Assembly: GCA_025617745.1 (NCBI GenBank)
Contig: CM046870.1
Location: 5,111,618-5,175,617, forward strand
DNA from: Heliocidaris erythrogramma
Lineage: Eukaryota > Echinodermata > Echinoidea > Camarodonta > Echinometridae
Reading direction: 5' to 3'
DNA: 64,000 bases
Position numbers and translations under genes: made by a program. Positions within the stretch are counted from its first letter, which is position 1; every line of letters starts with the position of its first letter. Under the pieces are notes generated by a model, which was not told the origin of the DNA, made no database searches, and saw nothing but the letters and a program-made list of their open reading frames with translations. Shown one piece after another: positions 24,664-36,384 of this stretch.

Positions 24664-25458
24664 CTGATAAATGAAAACATGCACATGCAAATTGGCAAAC
24701 CTAAGGGACTGCTTCTGTAAACCCCACAAAAATGATGGTTTCTGCTTTTTAATATTCTCATTCATCAAAATTTTTTTACTAACACTGACTTATGGCTATC
24801 CATCAACATAATCTTTTCAAAAAATTTCCATTCATCAAAATTCTGAAGTTTACGTTTCAGTAGAGCTGTCTTGTGGCCATTCATCAACATAATTGTGACA
24901 GTAAAATTTTCGAAGTTCACAGAAAAATTTATGGTTCATGAAAGTGACTCTTTGTGTGCTCATACATGTATACAATAACATGCCAAAATGGGGAATTTGT
25001 GCAATTGTGATTGCATATGGGTGATACAACATTGCATGTTTGTGAGACATCTGTGAGACAATTCAATCAATGAAGAATCAAACCAACACCAAAAGCCCCT
25101 TCTAAACGTAGCAAATTACATGCATCACATACCACATAACTAATTCTGATTTAAAAATTAAAGCGGTATTAAGCAACATGCAATATAGTGATCAAGCAAC
25201 ATAAATAAAGAAAGCTACATGTTAACTTTTGTTACCTCTGTCAGTCATTGTTCTCAGACTAAATGCTATTTCTGACTACTAACTGCTTAATTTCAATGTG
25301 ATTAAAGTAGAAACTTCACATATTACCTACTTGCAGAATTTCAGAAGCTATCAAAGCCTAGGTTTAAAGAAAATCATGTTCTATAATTGCTGAAATCAAA
25401 TGAGTTTATAAACTGCTATTTGTGGATCATGGCTATGACTGTGTTTGATTGTAATTAC
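24664..25458 (-). other. cobl intron 7
   Basis: Contains two similar segments around 24769-24795 and 24825-24850 (CATTCATCAAAATT with CATCAACATAAT nearby), a small local duplication. I see nothing else. Confidence 0.7.
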
Positions 25459-26029
25459 CTTCATCGAGCTCAGCAAGATTGACTTCCACTTGATTGTCAT
25501 CACTGGTGGCATGATCACCACCATCCTTTTTCCTCTCAAGGGTGGATGAGGGTGTGTCTGTAGGCGTGTCTGTGGGTGTGTCTGTGGGCGTGTCAAGTGG
25601 CGACGGAGCTGCAGCTGTGTCTGACCCTGATTCAATCACTTCTGTTGCTCCAAATGAGATGTGTCTTTGCTGATCCGAAAGAGTCGGGGACTCACTGCCG
25701 TCGTCGGTAACAGTCACCTCTGGTGCGGAATCTGCCACCAGGTGTACAGGTGCAGAACCCCCTGCTGGTGGGGGTGCAGGTGCCCGCCTCTTTTTCGAGA
25801 CACCATGCGCTGAGCGTGATACACCTTCAAATGAGGGTTTGAGTAAATGTCCATCTTGCATGGGTTCCTTCTTACCACCTGGTGGGGGAGGGGGTGCAGG
25901 TCGTCTTTTCTTAAGGGTGCTGGTATCTGAACCCTCGGTACTGTCTGATGACGGTTGTCTGACTGGTGCTTGTGCGTGAGACGGTTGTGGAGGTGTTGCT
26001 TCTTTTGTGACTAACTGTTCACCTTCACC
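25459..26029 (-). CDS. cobl: cobl exon 7: two KRAP-type motifs
   Basis: The acceptor TTTATACCAG (to 26030) and donor GTAATTAC (from 25458) bound 571 nt, entering in phase 0 and leaving in phase 1, residues 273-463. KKRRPAPPPPP (312-322) and KKRRAPAPPP (351-360) match the KRRAPxPP motifs that follow the Cobl domain in vertebrate COBL, where they bind syndapin-type SH3 proteins. A coding microrepeat DTPTDTPTDTPTDTP lies near residue 420. The rest is Ser/Thr/Glu-rich. With the Cobl domain this exon fixes the family assignment. Confidence 0.93.
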
Positions 26030-26575
26030 CTGGTATAAATAGGTTGAACATATTTACAATATGAATATAAATACAGGAAGATGGGAGTTGGTATAGCGCT
26101 ACGGTCAACTTTCTATCTTCGCCTTCAAACCAAATCTGACATCCCTCGGTCCCAAACGGAATCGCATCTTTCAGATAGTGATGTTAAATGTCTGCCAAAG
26201 ATGTTGAAAAAAAAAATCTTATCCGACTGTCAGATAGTCGGATACATGTCTGTAAAAACCTAATTACCCACATACAAACGCAATGATACCTCAATGGATG
26301 TAAATGTACTTACCAATTGCTCTACTATGATAAACACAATCTGAGCTCAGTGGAGGTATGCATAGATTTTCCTTCATAATTTATAAAAGAAATTCACTGT
26401 CTTGTTCAGTCTAAATTGGTTCAATAAAATCTGGGCCCTATAATATAAAGAATTGCGATTGATCAGGATTGATCACAAGTCCTCCAATCTATCGCAAACA
26501 TACATACTCCTATCTCCTTACTACAGAGCAGAGATTGATACCAAGTTGCTCAATCCAGACCAATCGCGACTCTTA

Positions 26576-26879
26576 ACTAGAAATATCACTGAAGATGATG
26601 ATTAATACCCCCGCCCCGTGACAACTGAGGAAGTAGTTCGATCCGCAAGGTGTTTCCTTGATTTTCTGCCATAAATATGCCGTTACCATGGCAATGCAGA
26701 TTCCGACTCATCCGAAAAATATGTCTTGCACATCTTCCCACCAAATTTCATGACTTTCGGTCAAAAACTGAGGAAGTAGTTCGATCCGCAAGATTTGCAA
26801 CGGACCGACCGACCGACCGCCCGCCCAACCGTCGACTGATTCCTATCCCCCCTTCAAACTTCGTTTGGCGGGGGTATAG
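26576..26879. mobile_element. Repeat with ATACCCCCGCC ends, copy 1
   Basis: TTAATACCCCCGCC near the left and GGCGGGGGTATA at the right are inverted. The interior GAGGAAGTAGTTCGATCCGC is shared with the copy at 47041-47536, and GACCGACCGACCGCCCGCCC precedes the right end. No coding capacity. Confidence 0.78.
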
Positions 26880-26894
26880 ACAAGGCCCTGCGCA

Positions 26895-27047
26895 TACAGT
26901 CAAACCTGCTTAGCAACCACCTGTATAGTTGTTTCCCTTGAAATCCTTTTCTCATTGAAACAGGTACTAAAGGAACCTGTAAATAAAGACCACATGTTCA
27001 CATTTCTGGTCATCCTTGAGCAGTCTTTATAGACAGGTTTCACTGTA
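26895..27047. mobile_element. MITE, ACAGT-AACCTGT family, copy 2 (inverted)
   Basis: TACAGTCAAACCTGC at the left faces CAGGTTTCACTGTA at the right. The interior matches copies 1 and 3 in the opposite orientation. Confidence 0.8.
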
Positions 27048-27187
27048 TGTGTATATTGAGCATGCAAAAAAAAAAGGACAGATTACTGAACTCTGCAAAT
27101 CAATGCCAAACCTGAAGCTACATGTAAATTACAATTTGTAATCTAATTTGCCTCCTTAAAAACAAATTTTAATTTTAATTTGTTTAC

Positions 27188-27267
27188 CTTTTTCTTGCTC
27201 TTCCTGCCAAACATACTCTTTTTCTTTTTCTCAATAGGGACAGGTTCTGGCTCTTGTGGCGGTGGCG
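27188..27267 (-). CDS. cobl: cobl exon 6: Pro then Lys-rich patch
   Basis: The acceptor GATTTTCACAG (to 27268) and donor GTAAACA (from 27187) bound 80 nt, entering in phase 1 and leaving in phase 0, residues 246-272. It encodes PPPQEPEPVPIEKKKKSMFG followed by RKSKKK. A Lys-rich patch directly after the Cobl domain is also found in vertebrate COBL. It could bind membrane phosphoinositides or act in nuclear import; neither is shown by the sequence. Confidence 0.88.
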
Positions 27268-27716
27268 CTGTGAAAATCAAAAAGTGATAATGACATAGCA
27301 ATTATTTATAGTTTTTACGATAAAAAATTCCTTTCACACTGAAGACATAATCGCATTGTACTATGCTTCAGGTCCATATGGTCACACCTGTGACCCCTTA
27401 ACTATACCCATATGCTCAAGCAACAGTTGCTTTGTTTCCAACTTTAACCCGGTAACAAAAACTACACCTAACCCTAAACCTAACCTGAAACCCAATTACC
27501 ATCCTAACCCTAACCCTACATACATGTATTGATGAAATAGACCCTGAAGCAATTGTCCACGAAGCATATGTCGAAGCAGTAGTTTCATGGACAACCCTGC
27601 AACACAATCAGTATTTCAGATGTACATATGTTTGTCTTATAAATCAAGTGGTACATGTACCAGGTAGATCATGTCAGTCAAATCAAGGAGTTATCACTCC
27701 TTGGTCGAATCAAAGA

Positions 27717-27985
27717 TTGAGAGAGGAGGAGAGAGAGAGAGGGGGAGGGAAGAAGCAGGGAGAAAGACAGAGAGAGAGAGAGGGAGAAAGACATAGAGAG
27801 AGAGAGAGAGATTGGGAGAGGGGTGACTGAGAGGGGGTAAAAAAGAGGACAGAGGGAGGAAGGAAGAGCAAGAGAGAAAGGAAGGAAGAGCAAGAGAGAA
27901 ACTCAGAAAGGAATAAAGAGAGAAAGACAGAAAGAGAAAGAGAGAAAGACAGAAAGAGAGAGAGAGGGGAGAGAGAGAGATGTAG
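27717..27985. repeat. (GA)n-rich low-complexity array
   Basis: Purine-only stretch of GA, GGA and AAGA units. It can adopt triplex (H-DNA) forms. Open frames on the other strand (Leu/Ser-rich) are artefacts. Confidence 0.92.
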
Positions 27986-28377
27986 GGGGAGGAAGAATCT
28001 ATTGGAACTCCCCTGACACATCATTATCTTTTATTGCAGAACAAATAGAAACAGACATAGAAAGCCACACGCTCAGCAGGTGCTCCTAGCTGCCAAGATG
28101 AATACCACTGTCATGTTGCCATGGCAACCTCTACGCCATTTGGAGTGTTGGGCAAACATCTGCACAGGCAGGATCTTGAGTATGACTGAGTCAAGGGGGA
28201 AGGTGTGAGGAAAACCCTTCAGATCTAATCTCTCTCAAGTGATCTTGTGTCATACATACATGTGCAAAGTGTTCAGAAATGCATATTTCAAATAGAAGAT
28301 CGAGTAGCTGTCACATGACTGCTACATATATGTAACAGAAACCGTCTAGAAGCTATTGGGAATGAATGACTAGATTA

Positions 28378-28670
28378 TGCAGCAAAAAAAGTAATTGTGT
28401 ATCATAAGGTTTTGGAACCACCGCAGTAACAAATCAACCCAATATTTCTGAAAATAACTGCACAAAGCATACATGTACATGTGTATATGGGACTACACAT
28501 ACACAATGTATATGTGGCACCAAAATGTGGTCAAAAGTCTTACAAATATTTCTAGTGATATTTGGAATATGATGATATTTCAGGAGCTATCCTTCCCATA
28601 TGACATTGCTAAATACTATGATATTCTTCCCTAATGGAATAAAAGGAATGAGAAAGCTCACAAATAATTT
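28378..28670 (+). repeat. Dispersed repeat, copy 1
   Basis: Shares TAATTGTGTAT, GTTTTGGAA, ATGGGACTACACA and GAATGAGAAAGCTCA in the same order as 31064-31262 (reverse) and 52295-52690. The family is not recognised. Confidence 0.65.
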
Positions 28671-29095
28671 TCTTACCTTTACCTGACCCTCAACCTTCTC
28701 TTTAAAGCATACATTCACTAGTCAATGCCATAATCATGGCAATATAATTATTAGTCTGAAGCCAACACATCTTTTCATGCATTGGAGTGGATATCAACAA
28801 TGAAAAAAGAAGCACATTTATCTTTTTAATTGATGGTCTAGATTATATTTTTTGTAGTGAAATGATTTGATGTTATCACAGACCTGTGCCAAAGGAGACA
28901 AAGAGTACAAGAAAGTAGTGATGTACGTGTTCGTGTTTCTTTAAAACAAAAATGCACATGACCAGATTCATTTAACTCTTTATTTGCCACATAAATATTC
29001 TTCTATGGGATTTGTCTGTAGAGTCTGTGCAAAATTGCACAATGGCACAGTAAGTGTTAAAAAGATTGGGATATCAGATGACAGAAAGCACTCAC

Positions 29096-29324
29096 GTCTA
29101 AGGTCGATGAGAACAAGTTCGTTGACCCCACCATAATAATTAAGGCTTTTGGAGTAATCGATGTCCTCCTCTGGGCTTTTAACAAGACGTAGTCTGCACT
29201 CGTTGGCCTCGATACCCCTCTCCTCATAGACCTGCGGCAAGAACTCCTGGATGGGTTTCTCTGGATTTACACGGAATAAGGCCTTATGAGTCTTACCCGA
29301 AAGCACTGTCAACCGGATAGTTTG
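29096..29324 (-). CDS. cobl: cobl exon 5: Cobl ubiquitin-like domain
   Basis: The acceptor TGTCTTTCTGCAG (to 29325) and donor GTGAGTGC (from 29095) bound 229 nt, entering in phase 0 and leaving in phase 1, residues 170-246. The sequence QTIRLTVLSGKTHKALFRVN, then PIQEFLPQVYEERGIEANEC, then DIDYSKSLNYYGGVNELVLI matches the cordon-bleu ubiquitin-like domain ([20 protein letters not shown] and SKSLNELGIKELYAWD in human COBL). This is the diagnostic domain of the COBL/COBLL1 family. Length and order are complete and no stop or gap is seen. Confidence 0.96.
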
Positions 29325-30417
29325 CTGCAGAAAGACATAAATAATAAGAATAATAAAATAATATGTCTTCTTTACCAAGGGCAGCCTCATCAGTTCTCCC
29401 CGAGGGCCCTACAATCATATTATAACCCCGTCTTTATAGCCAAGCGACCATAAGGCGCTTTAGCATATGATTCCAGGAATTTCTTCCTGCCGCAGATACC
29501 CATTTACTTCACCTGGGTGGAGTGTGGCAAATGTAGTTTAATGTCTTAATAAACACAAGATTAGTGAGAGGGGCTCAATAATATTAATTAATCAATAATT
29601 ATTGAGCATGCAAGTCCAAGGTGTATGATCATTTGCTGTTTCAAGCGTTACAAGGGGAATTAACAAACATTAAACATCAAATGTGTCACTTTTCTTGAAA
29701 TTTGGTCTGATCCAAGCTTCATTGTGCAGCTATCAAGTTGTTAGAAGCATCATGTACACTGTATACTAAAGTTTTAAATGTTGTCTATAACATATGAGAC
29801 AAAATAGATTGGGTTTGCCCTAGTGTGAATGTCCATGTAGGATTGCATGAGTAACGTGCTTTTTTTAATAAAACATTTTAATAAGGTGTAAAAAAATTAT
29901 TAATAACAAACTCTCACATACATAAGCTTACTCATGTACCAAAATGTACAGTATTATGAAATAAAGATTGCTTCACCGAAATATAAATCATATAGCAGAA
30001 TAAAAGTGACAATTACTTGTTATCATATCATAATATCATCAGGTTTATGTTGACGTGAACAGAAACACATATATGGCTCACTAGCCTTGTTTGAATTAGC
30101 CAAAAGACAAAGCTGGAATGAAGGCAACTGTGCTTTTATTCTTTTACGGATGAAATAACATTGTGACACACAAAAATATCGACAGATGTATCATGTGCAA
30201 TGCAGTATTAGTGTTTTCAATTTTTTGTAAACCGTGAACTGTGTATGTAACAATACAGGCTTTGCTTTCTCCTACAAATGATAAAATGGATTGGATCAAC
30301 AAAACACTGAAGAAATTACCCTGTATGAAGGATGAGATAAAATTCCTCCAATGAAATCTCCACATGGGCACAGATGGATTTTCTTCATGATGGCTGAATT
30401 ATATTACAAGAAAGTCC

Positions 30418-30720
30418 AATATATTCACAGATATCAGTCTACTACAACACTGATCCGATATATCCACAGATATCCGTCTATTACAACATCAGTCCTACAT
30501 GCATATACATGTATCCACAGAATTCAGTTAATATATCCACAGGTATCTGTCTATTACAACACAAGTCAAATATATCCACATAAATCAGTCTATCACAACA
30601 CTGATCCAATATATATTCACAGACATCAGTCATATATATATCCACAAATACCATTCTATTGCACTGCCGATCCACTATATTCACAGATAGCTGTCTACTA
30701 CAATTCAAGTCCAATATTGT
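30418..30720. repeat. Minisatellite, about 36-bp unit (ATATCCACAGATATCAGTCT)
   Basis: Eight or so degenerate units of ATATCCACAGATATCAGTCT plus ATTACAACACTGATCC. Open frames in both directions are products of the repeat. Confidence 0.85.
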
Positions 30721-31063
30721 GAGATATTATAAGACCACCAACACCAGCTCTCATCCCTCCAGATTCATTCCACTGAATGTGGTCTACATATATGATCCAC
30801 TACACTCAACAATGATCTCATATTATGAGTTTGACTTTTAGAGACCCAATGACGAGTGGAGTGAAAAAGGATCCATTAATCACTCAAGATCAAGCGTTAG
30901 ATTAGCAATAACTTCCTCTGTTTGATTCCTGATATCCCTGGCAACAAGGGATCAGACTGGCCCTATGAGCTGTGCTAATCCCAAGGGAGATTAACAAGTT
31001 AAGTCAAGTGCCTCAATGCTGAAGGATGTTAAAGAAAAAGTTGAGTTCTGGTAAAAGTGAGAA

Positions 31064-31262
31064 ATGTTTTGTGAGCTTTCTCATTCTTTTTATATCAGTT
31101 TGGAATGAAATCATATATAAAGAAATGTCCCCTGATAAGGATTGCTCTTCAAATGCCACATGGGTGTGTAGTCCCATTTCTGTGTGCAGAAAGATGATAC
31201 CTTATCATGATACCTTATCATTTTGATGATTCCAAAACCTCACAGTATATTATTATGTAGAC
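31064..31262 (-). repeat. Dispersed repeat, copy 2 (reverse orientation)
   Basis: On the minus strand it reads GAGGTTTTGGAATC, ATGGGACTACACAC, then GAATGAGAAAGCTCACAAAA, in the order seen in copies 1 and 3. Confidence 0.65.
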
Positions 31263-32443
31263 ATGAACAATCTTTCCCAATTGCTCTGAGGCAGTTTCTT
31301 TCACAATGTAATTGCATGACCAGAACTCAACTTTGTCTTCACATACCCTAGATATTGCACATGAATATGCTTTTACGCAACCCTGTATGATATATATGTA
31401 TATTCTTCTCCTTCATCAGCAACCAAGAAAATGGAAATTTATGTACAAAGCATATGGTAGAGATGCTCGAAAGTTATGTGACAGAGTAGGTAACTTGAAT
31501 TTAATCGAGTACAACTTTAAAAGTTTACCAAAAAAATTTCTCGGAGTTTCCTCAAACGTTCACAGATCTATTTCATTCATTTTTCTGCTTTTGTATGAAA
31601 ACCAGACTTCATATCAATGAAGACTTTCCCTTTAAAACAAGATATGCCTCCTTAGTCTAATATTTCCTTGCCACGTATACTATGTATGAGTATTATGTAT
31701 TCAATTCCCTAACTGACCATGACAAAGGGATTCAATCGCAGCAATAACTTCTCCTTTTACTCATTGCTGGATTTTGCTTGTAAAATGATAATGTCATTTA
31801 CTTCCATTATTAGAATATATTTGAGGTAATGCGTTCATGAAATTCATGATTTCGAATATTTCGCAACCACTGCAGATACCAGATGTATGCTGGAAGCTTT
31901 CGCAACAAAATATAATGTTTGTTTATTAATTTACTTATTAATTCCTTCTTTGTTTAGTTAGAACACCAAAAACTTATGTTCTTTTTTACATGTATACACA
32001 CCTAGATCAAGCATTAATTATCATGTTTTTCTGTTGTGCAAATTTTGTTTTGTTTTTAGAAGTTAACAGAATTTGATTGTGCTTTTTCAAACAAGAAGGG
32101 GATTAAAATAATAACATTTCAAAAAGCAGTGAAGTTTACATTTAATTCACTTCATGTAGTAAAATATTATTATCAATATCATTATTAATATATGCTCTAT
32201 CATTTGATTTGTTCCAGCTCTGGGAACAAGAAGAAAAATTATGTTGCACAAATATTTTTCATGAATTTAGTTCAATTTCATGTTTTAATAGTAAAATGAG
32301 CCCTGCCTTAAATGCAGTGTATTGAAATACATGTACATGTATGTATCAAGCTAATATCTAATACAGTAGTATGGAAACAATGAAATAATCAAAAGCACAC
32401 ATCAGTATGAACAAAGCAATCTTTTATGTCATCAGCCGAGCTT

Positions 32444-32500
32444 TAAAAGGGCATTAACTCATATTCTCTAACACAAAGCTAACGTCCTTCTGCCTCTCAA
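32444..32500. mobile_element. Palindromic mini-element, copy 2 (eroded)
   Basis: AAGGGCATTAACTCATAT and GTCCTTCTGCCTCTCAA correspond to the arms of the 65-bp element at 9576-9640. The outermost left arm is lost. Confidence 0.65.
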
Positions 32501-32776
32501 CTGATGATATCATCTATGAAAATATGTCCTCCCTGTAGCAATGACACAGATCGTGATGATATGATTCTTAATCTCGATTGTCCTCAAGCCATTTTGATGA
32601 GAGATTAGCCTAGCCTTGAAAAGCAACTAGCCTTACAAAGCAAGCACGTACACAAGTGGGTAAAGCAGAATAACAAAGGATTTTTTTTTTTAATGTGTTT
32701 AAAACTCACTCAGCAATATGGGAATATCATACATGTATCATGGAAAAATGGATATGATTGTTCATGTATCTAACAC

Positions 32777-32946
32777 ATGAACTCCCTCTCTCTCCCTCTA
32801 TCTATTCTCTCTCTCCCTCTATCTATTCTCTCTCTCTCTCTCTCTTTCTGTTTCTCTAGTTTGTCTCTCTATCTACATGTATCTCTCTGCCTCTTTCTCT
32901 CTCTCTCTTTCTCGCTCTCTCTCTGTCTCTCGATCGATCGATCGAT
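32777..32946. repeat. (CT)n-rich array ending in (ATCG)n
   Basis: CTCTCTCC and CTCTATCTATT units, then CGATCGATCGATCGAT at the right edge. Confidence 0.9.
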
Positions 32947-33134
32947 GAAAGAATGTGTATACCTGACAATAATTCCTTCTATTGATTAATATCATTTTTT
33001 CACATTTCCCATTACATATTTTTAAGGATTTCCTCAGATTCTTCTCAAGTGTTAGATGTGGGTTGGAAGGCCATTATATTTAGAATTAAATAAGACAGCA
33101 AACTTTTTTTTTATTATGTATTTGTAACTCTTAC

Positions 33135-33257
33135 CTCAAATTGTGCAGCTTTCTTTTTATCCGACGTTCTTATTGATATGATCTCTCCTCTGCTCAGCTT
33201 AGGAACTATTTGAAGTTTGGTTGTATCCAGTTCACCAATCCGTTGGCTTGCTTTAAA
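33135..33257 (-). CDS. cobl: cobl exon 4: end of the N-terminal ubiquitin-like segment
   Basis: The acceptor TTTGTTGATCAG (to 33258) and donor GTAAGAG (from 33134) bound 123 nt in phase 0, residues 129-169. FKASQRIGELDTTKLQIVPK followed by the basic end SDKKKAAQFE corresponds to [20 protein letters not shown] in human COBL, the last strand of the first ubiquitin-like unit. A GT-AG fit with no frame gap supports it. Confidence 0.92.
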
Positions 33258-33747
33258 CTGATCAACAAAACACAAACAGATACTTAGTTATGGACTTCTT
33301 TCAAAAATAATCAAATCTTATATCAGTCCTACAAGCATTTCCTTTTTCCATTATTCATGATATTAATGCAAGGAAAATGGTTTGTTTCATTACGGAAGAA
33401 AACAGATTGTCACCAAAAAAAAATTTAATAAATAAATATTGTGTTCTTATTCATCAGTTTTACAGTAATGAAAGTCTTCTTCATAATAGATGTATTTGTA
33501 TATCATGAACAATCAAATTTGTGTAGGCAGTGTCCTACACATACAAATATTGAAGACAAACTTTGTAGCAGGAATTTGCATCTGTACGATGACTGCCATT
33601 GAATCAAATATATGGAGAATGAGTAGGAGTAATTTCTACAATGTGTGTTTTGAGCCCAAGAATGGCCGAGGGCAACATTTCCAGAATACCGGCTGTGTCA
33701 GGGGGATCGCTGTTTGAAACAGGGTCAAAGGTCAAACGGTTGGTTAC
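33258..33747 (-). other. cobl intron 3
   Basis: 490 bp of AT-rich sequence. I see nothing in it. Confidence 0.8.
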
Positions 33748-33853
33748 CTGTGAGATGTCTGTTCTGTCTGCCGTGGCTGGTAAGATCACATGACCTGTCG
33801 GGTTGAGCTTGTTCTTAGCTGCAATCATCACCAGGAGATCCATCATTTGTAAT
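33748..33853 (-). CDS. cobl: cobl exon 3: core of the N-terminal ubiquitin-like segment
   Basis: The acceptor CTTTGTGTATAG (to 33854) and donor GTAACCAA (from 33747) bound 106 nt, completing the Lys codon split by exon 2 and leaving in phase 0, residues 93-128. LQMMDLLVMIAAKNKLNPTG followed by HVILPATADRTDISQ parallels [20 protein letters not shown] of human COBL, including the NP turn. Confidence 0.93.
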
Positions 33854-34234
33854 CTATACACAAAGAGTGAAAAATTATTTTAGAAGTCAACTCAACAAAG
33901 AATTAAAAAATTCAAGAATGACAGGCAAAAACGTACAGGTAAATCAAGAGCTCATAAAAGTTTTCATCTCAAACACAATTTATAATCAATGTAGGCTTAA
34001 TACGTTTAAATCAACCATATTACTGTATAATCAAAGCTTTTCACAGTGGGGTCCACATTCCACAACAGGATTTCCCTGCTAATACAGATGTAAATTTCAC
34101 CTGCCATTTAATAATATAATAATGATATTCCATTCGTGTACCGTGCATATCACATTATGATATAAAGTCCCTGTGCGCTTCCAAAGAGTTTTCATCATAC
34201 TACCTTGTATATTTTACTGCATAAAAAAACTGAC

Positions 34235-34408
34235 TACAGTGAAACCAAAGACCACTTAAGGGAGACAAGAGAGGTGGTCTTTATGAGAAGGTGGTCTTTA
34301 TGTACAGCTTCCTTTAATACACGTTTCAATGAGAAACACTTTTCACTTGAGGGAAACAAAAATTGTGGTCTTTAAAGACAGGTGGTTGCTATAGCAGGTT
34401 TGACTGTT
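34235..34408. mobile_element. MITE, ACAGT-AACCTGT family, copy 3
   Basis: TACAGTGAAACC at the left faces CAGGTTTGACTGT at the right. The interior GGTGGTCTTTATG and ACACGTTTCAATGAGAAACA are shared with copy 1 in the same orientation. Confidence 0.8.
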
Positions 34409-34632
34409 ATTTTCAGATTGGTCTAAAGCCATTTATGACACAGTACAATGCCTGAAAAAAATACCACAGAAAAATAAAATTCACAAATTTTTCAAAGATC
34501 AGTAAGTGAAAGGCAGATGGAGGTAAAAAAAGTAGCTGCCCACAAAGAGACACTGTACAGGACCATATCTTGTAAAAACACAAATTATAAAAATCAACAT
34601 TATTTTTAAAATATGCAATTTGTAAGTAAATA

Positions 34633-35447
34633 TAACAATGACACAGTTTTTAAAACAGTAGAACTCGTGATGCCTGGACGCATTAGCATTTCTGTTTTTA
34701 TAAGTGGTTAACCATGTGACCAGGCACCTCAAAACCACCAAAAAGTCGCATTGTGTGATTTTCAGTTAGAGCTCAATCAATCTGTTTTTGGATGGCATGG
34801 TCAAATTTTAGTATTTGGGTATTTCCTGAAAGAGTATACTTTTTCTCTAAGTAATCTAAAAATTTGGAGGGACCACACAATCTAAAAGTGGTATTTTTGA
34901 CAGTTTTTTATTAGACTTTGTGTGTCCTCTCTGGATGTTGTACTTTACGACCCTGAATACTTGTCTCATTTTGATCTCCCATAACTTTTAAACAAAGTAA
35001 CGTCTTGCATTTGTGCACTATGATGAACAGGATATGACATGTCAAGTTTTAGGACAATCTGATAATCCCTTCATTGAAATTTTCATTGAGTTCTCATCCT
35101 CCTTTGGTCACCTTAGCACAACACCTTGCAAGTCAGAGTGCTTCAGTAGACTGCAAACTTTAAACCCTTATTTCTTAGAAGTAACATTCTGAGGGACTGT
35201 GCATTCTAGTTTTTATACAGTGAGTTAGGAACATCCAATGCTAATGAGTTGTATATCATTTTAAAGCTGAGAATCTCCTCTTTCAGAATCAGACCTTAAC
35301 TTAAAAATCATATCTGGCGACTTTTTGGTGGTTTTGTGGTGCCTGGTCACATATTTTAACAATGACACAGTTTTTAAAACAGCAGCAGAACTCATGATGC
35401 CTGGACGCATTAATTAGCATTTCTGTTTTTATAAGTGGTTAACCATA
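34633..35447. repeat. Direct repeats of about 81-90 bp flanking an inverted-end element
   Basis: TAACAATGACACAGTTTTTA through ATAAGTGGTTAACCAT occurs at 34633-34714 and again at 35357-35445. The second copy has short additions (an extra CAG unit and AATT). The space between is filled by the element at 34714-35352. Confidence 0.88.
34714..35352. mobile_element. 639-bp element with 36-bp terminal inverted repeats
   Basis: The left end from ATGTGACCAGGCACC to AAAAAGTCGC is matched by the right end with 35 of 36 bases complementary. No coding capacity. The direct repeats just outside are too long for a normal target duplication. Confidence 0.85.
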
Positions 35448-35482
35448 TGTCACATGTGAACGAGAATTAAATATTGACTTAC

Positions 35483-35728
35483 TTGGCATCTACAGTGGCT
35501 GTGACAGGGTTACCAGCTGGCAGTGTAATCTCCAACGTCCTCTGCCCCACAGTCCTAGGGACTTCCCCACCGCTATGGGTAGATGTGTGACTATTTGCAG
35601 GGGAAGGAGGGGCTCCATTAGACTGTGTGGTGGTAGAACCGTTGCTAGGTGGGGTTCTGTTGCTAGGTGGAGCTTTGGTGTGACTTGGAGGCTCAGGGAT
35701 ACCACTAGTCTTAAAAGACTTCTTGGAC
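35483..35728 (-). CDS. cobl: cobl exon 2: basic/Pro-Ser N-terminus and start of the ubiquitin-like segment
   Basis: The acceptor GATTATCTTTAG (to 35729) and donor GTAAGTCA (from 35482) bound 246 nt, entering in phase 2 and leaving in phase 2, residues 11-93. It encodes SKKSFKTSG, a Pro/Ser/Thr/Asn linker (IPEPPSHTKAPPSNRTPPSN), then RTLEITLPAGNPVTATVDAK, the first strands of the N-terminal ubiquitin-like unit (MDVTVVLPSGLEKRSVVNGS in human COBL). Phases agree with both neighbouring exons. Confidence 0.92.
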
Positions 35729-36169
35729 CTAAAGATAATCAACACATTCTCATGTTATGATGATAGGTCTTCAATCTTAACACCGGTACCTATTTCTCTG
35801 AATTCTTTCTTGTTCTTTCTTTCTCTGAAAATAATCATTTTAAAAGCCTTCTTGGACCTGAACAGACAATATATTCACAGGTTATTATGATGGGTCTTCA
35901 ATTTGATTCTTTTTTTCATACCGGTATATGAAATAATTTTTTGAACAGTGAGTCATCTAAATAGATGTACTGATAATCATGTACTTCGCTTTAGGTCTAA
36001 GCAATGTCGGATGGTGAGATCCTACATGTACATACCCTGTATGACACATGACCATTTTTCAGTCAACACCAAAATAAAACAGAACTTGATATAATCATTC
36101 AACTTTTTTTTCTGGTATCACAAGTTATGACCACAGCTTACCGGTAGATTAATTTGTGTTGATTGAATA

Positions 36170-36384
36170 TACAGCTCTGGAAAAAATTATGAGACCAAGC
36201 TTCTGTACTAAAGGTACTATAATATGCATTCAACTAATGAAAATGATTTGTCTTTGTATTTCAATGAATGAATAACAAATTTCAGTAATTGTACCTTGCT
36301 TTTATGATATTTTATTTCCTTCTTACTACAAATATAACACTTTCAGTAACCATTCTTGGTCTAATAATTTTCTTCCATGGCTAC
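36170..36384. mobile_element. Non-autonomous Tc1-like MITE, copy 1
   Basis: ACAGCTCTGGAAAAAATTAT then GAGACCAAG at the left faces CTTGGTCTAATAATTTTCTT then CCATGGCT at the right. These ends resemble Tc1-type elements widespread in animals. The interior matches 40070-40786. Confidence 0.8.

Larger units (their letters stand above)
26030..27187 (-). other. cobl intron 6
   Basis: Contains the elements at 26576-26879 and 26895-27047. I see nothing else. Confidence 0.8.
27268..29095 (-). other. cobl intron 5
   Basis: Contains the GA array (27717-27985) and a dispersed repeat copy (28378-28670). I see nothing else. Confidence 0.8.
29325..33134 (-). other. cobl intron 4
   Basis: Contains the minisatellite at 30418-30720, dispersed repeat copy 2 (31064-31262), a mini-element copy (32444-32500) and a CT array (32777-32946). 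No further exon is evident. Confidence 0.8.
33854..35482 (-). other. cobl intron 2
   Basis: Contains a MITE (34235-34408) and an inverted-end element set between long direct repeats (34633-35447). I see nothing else. Confidence 0.8.
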
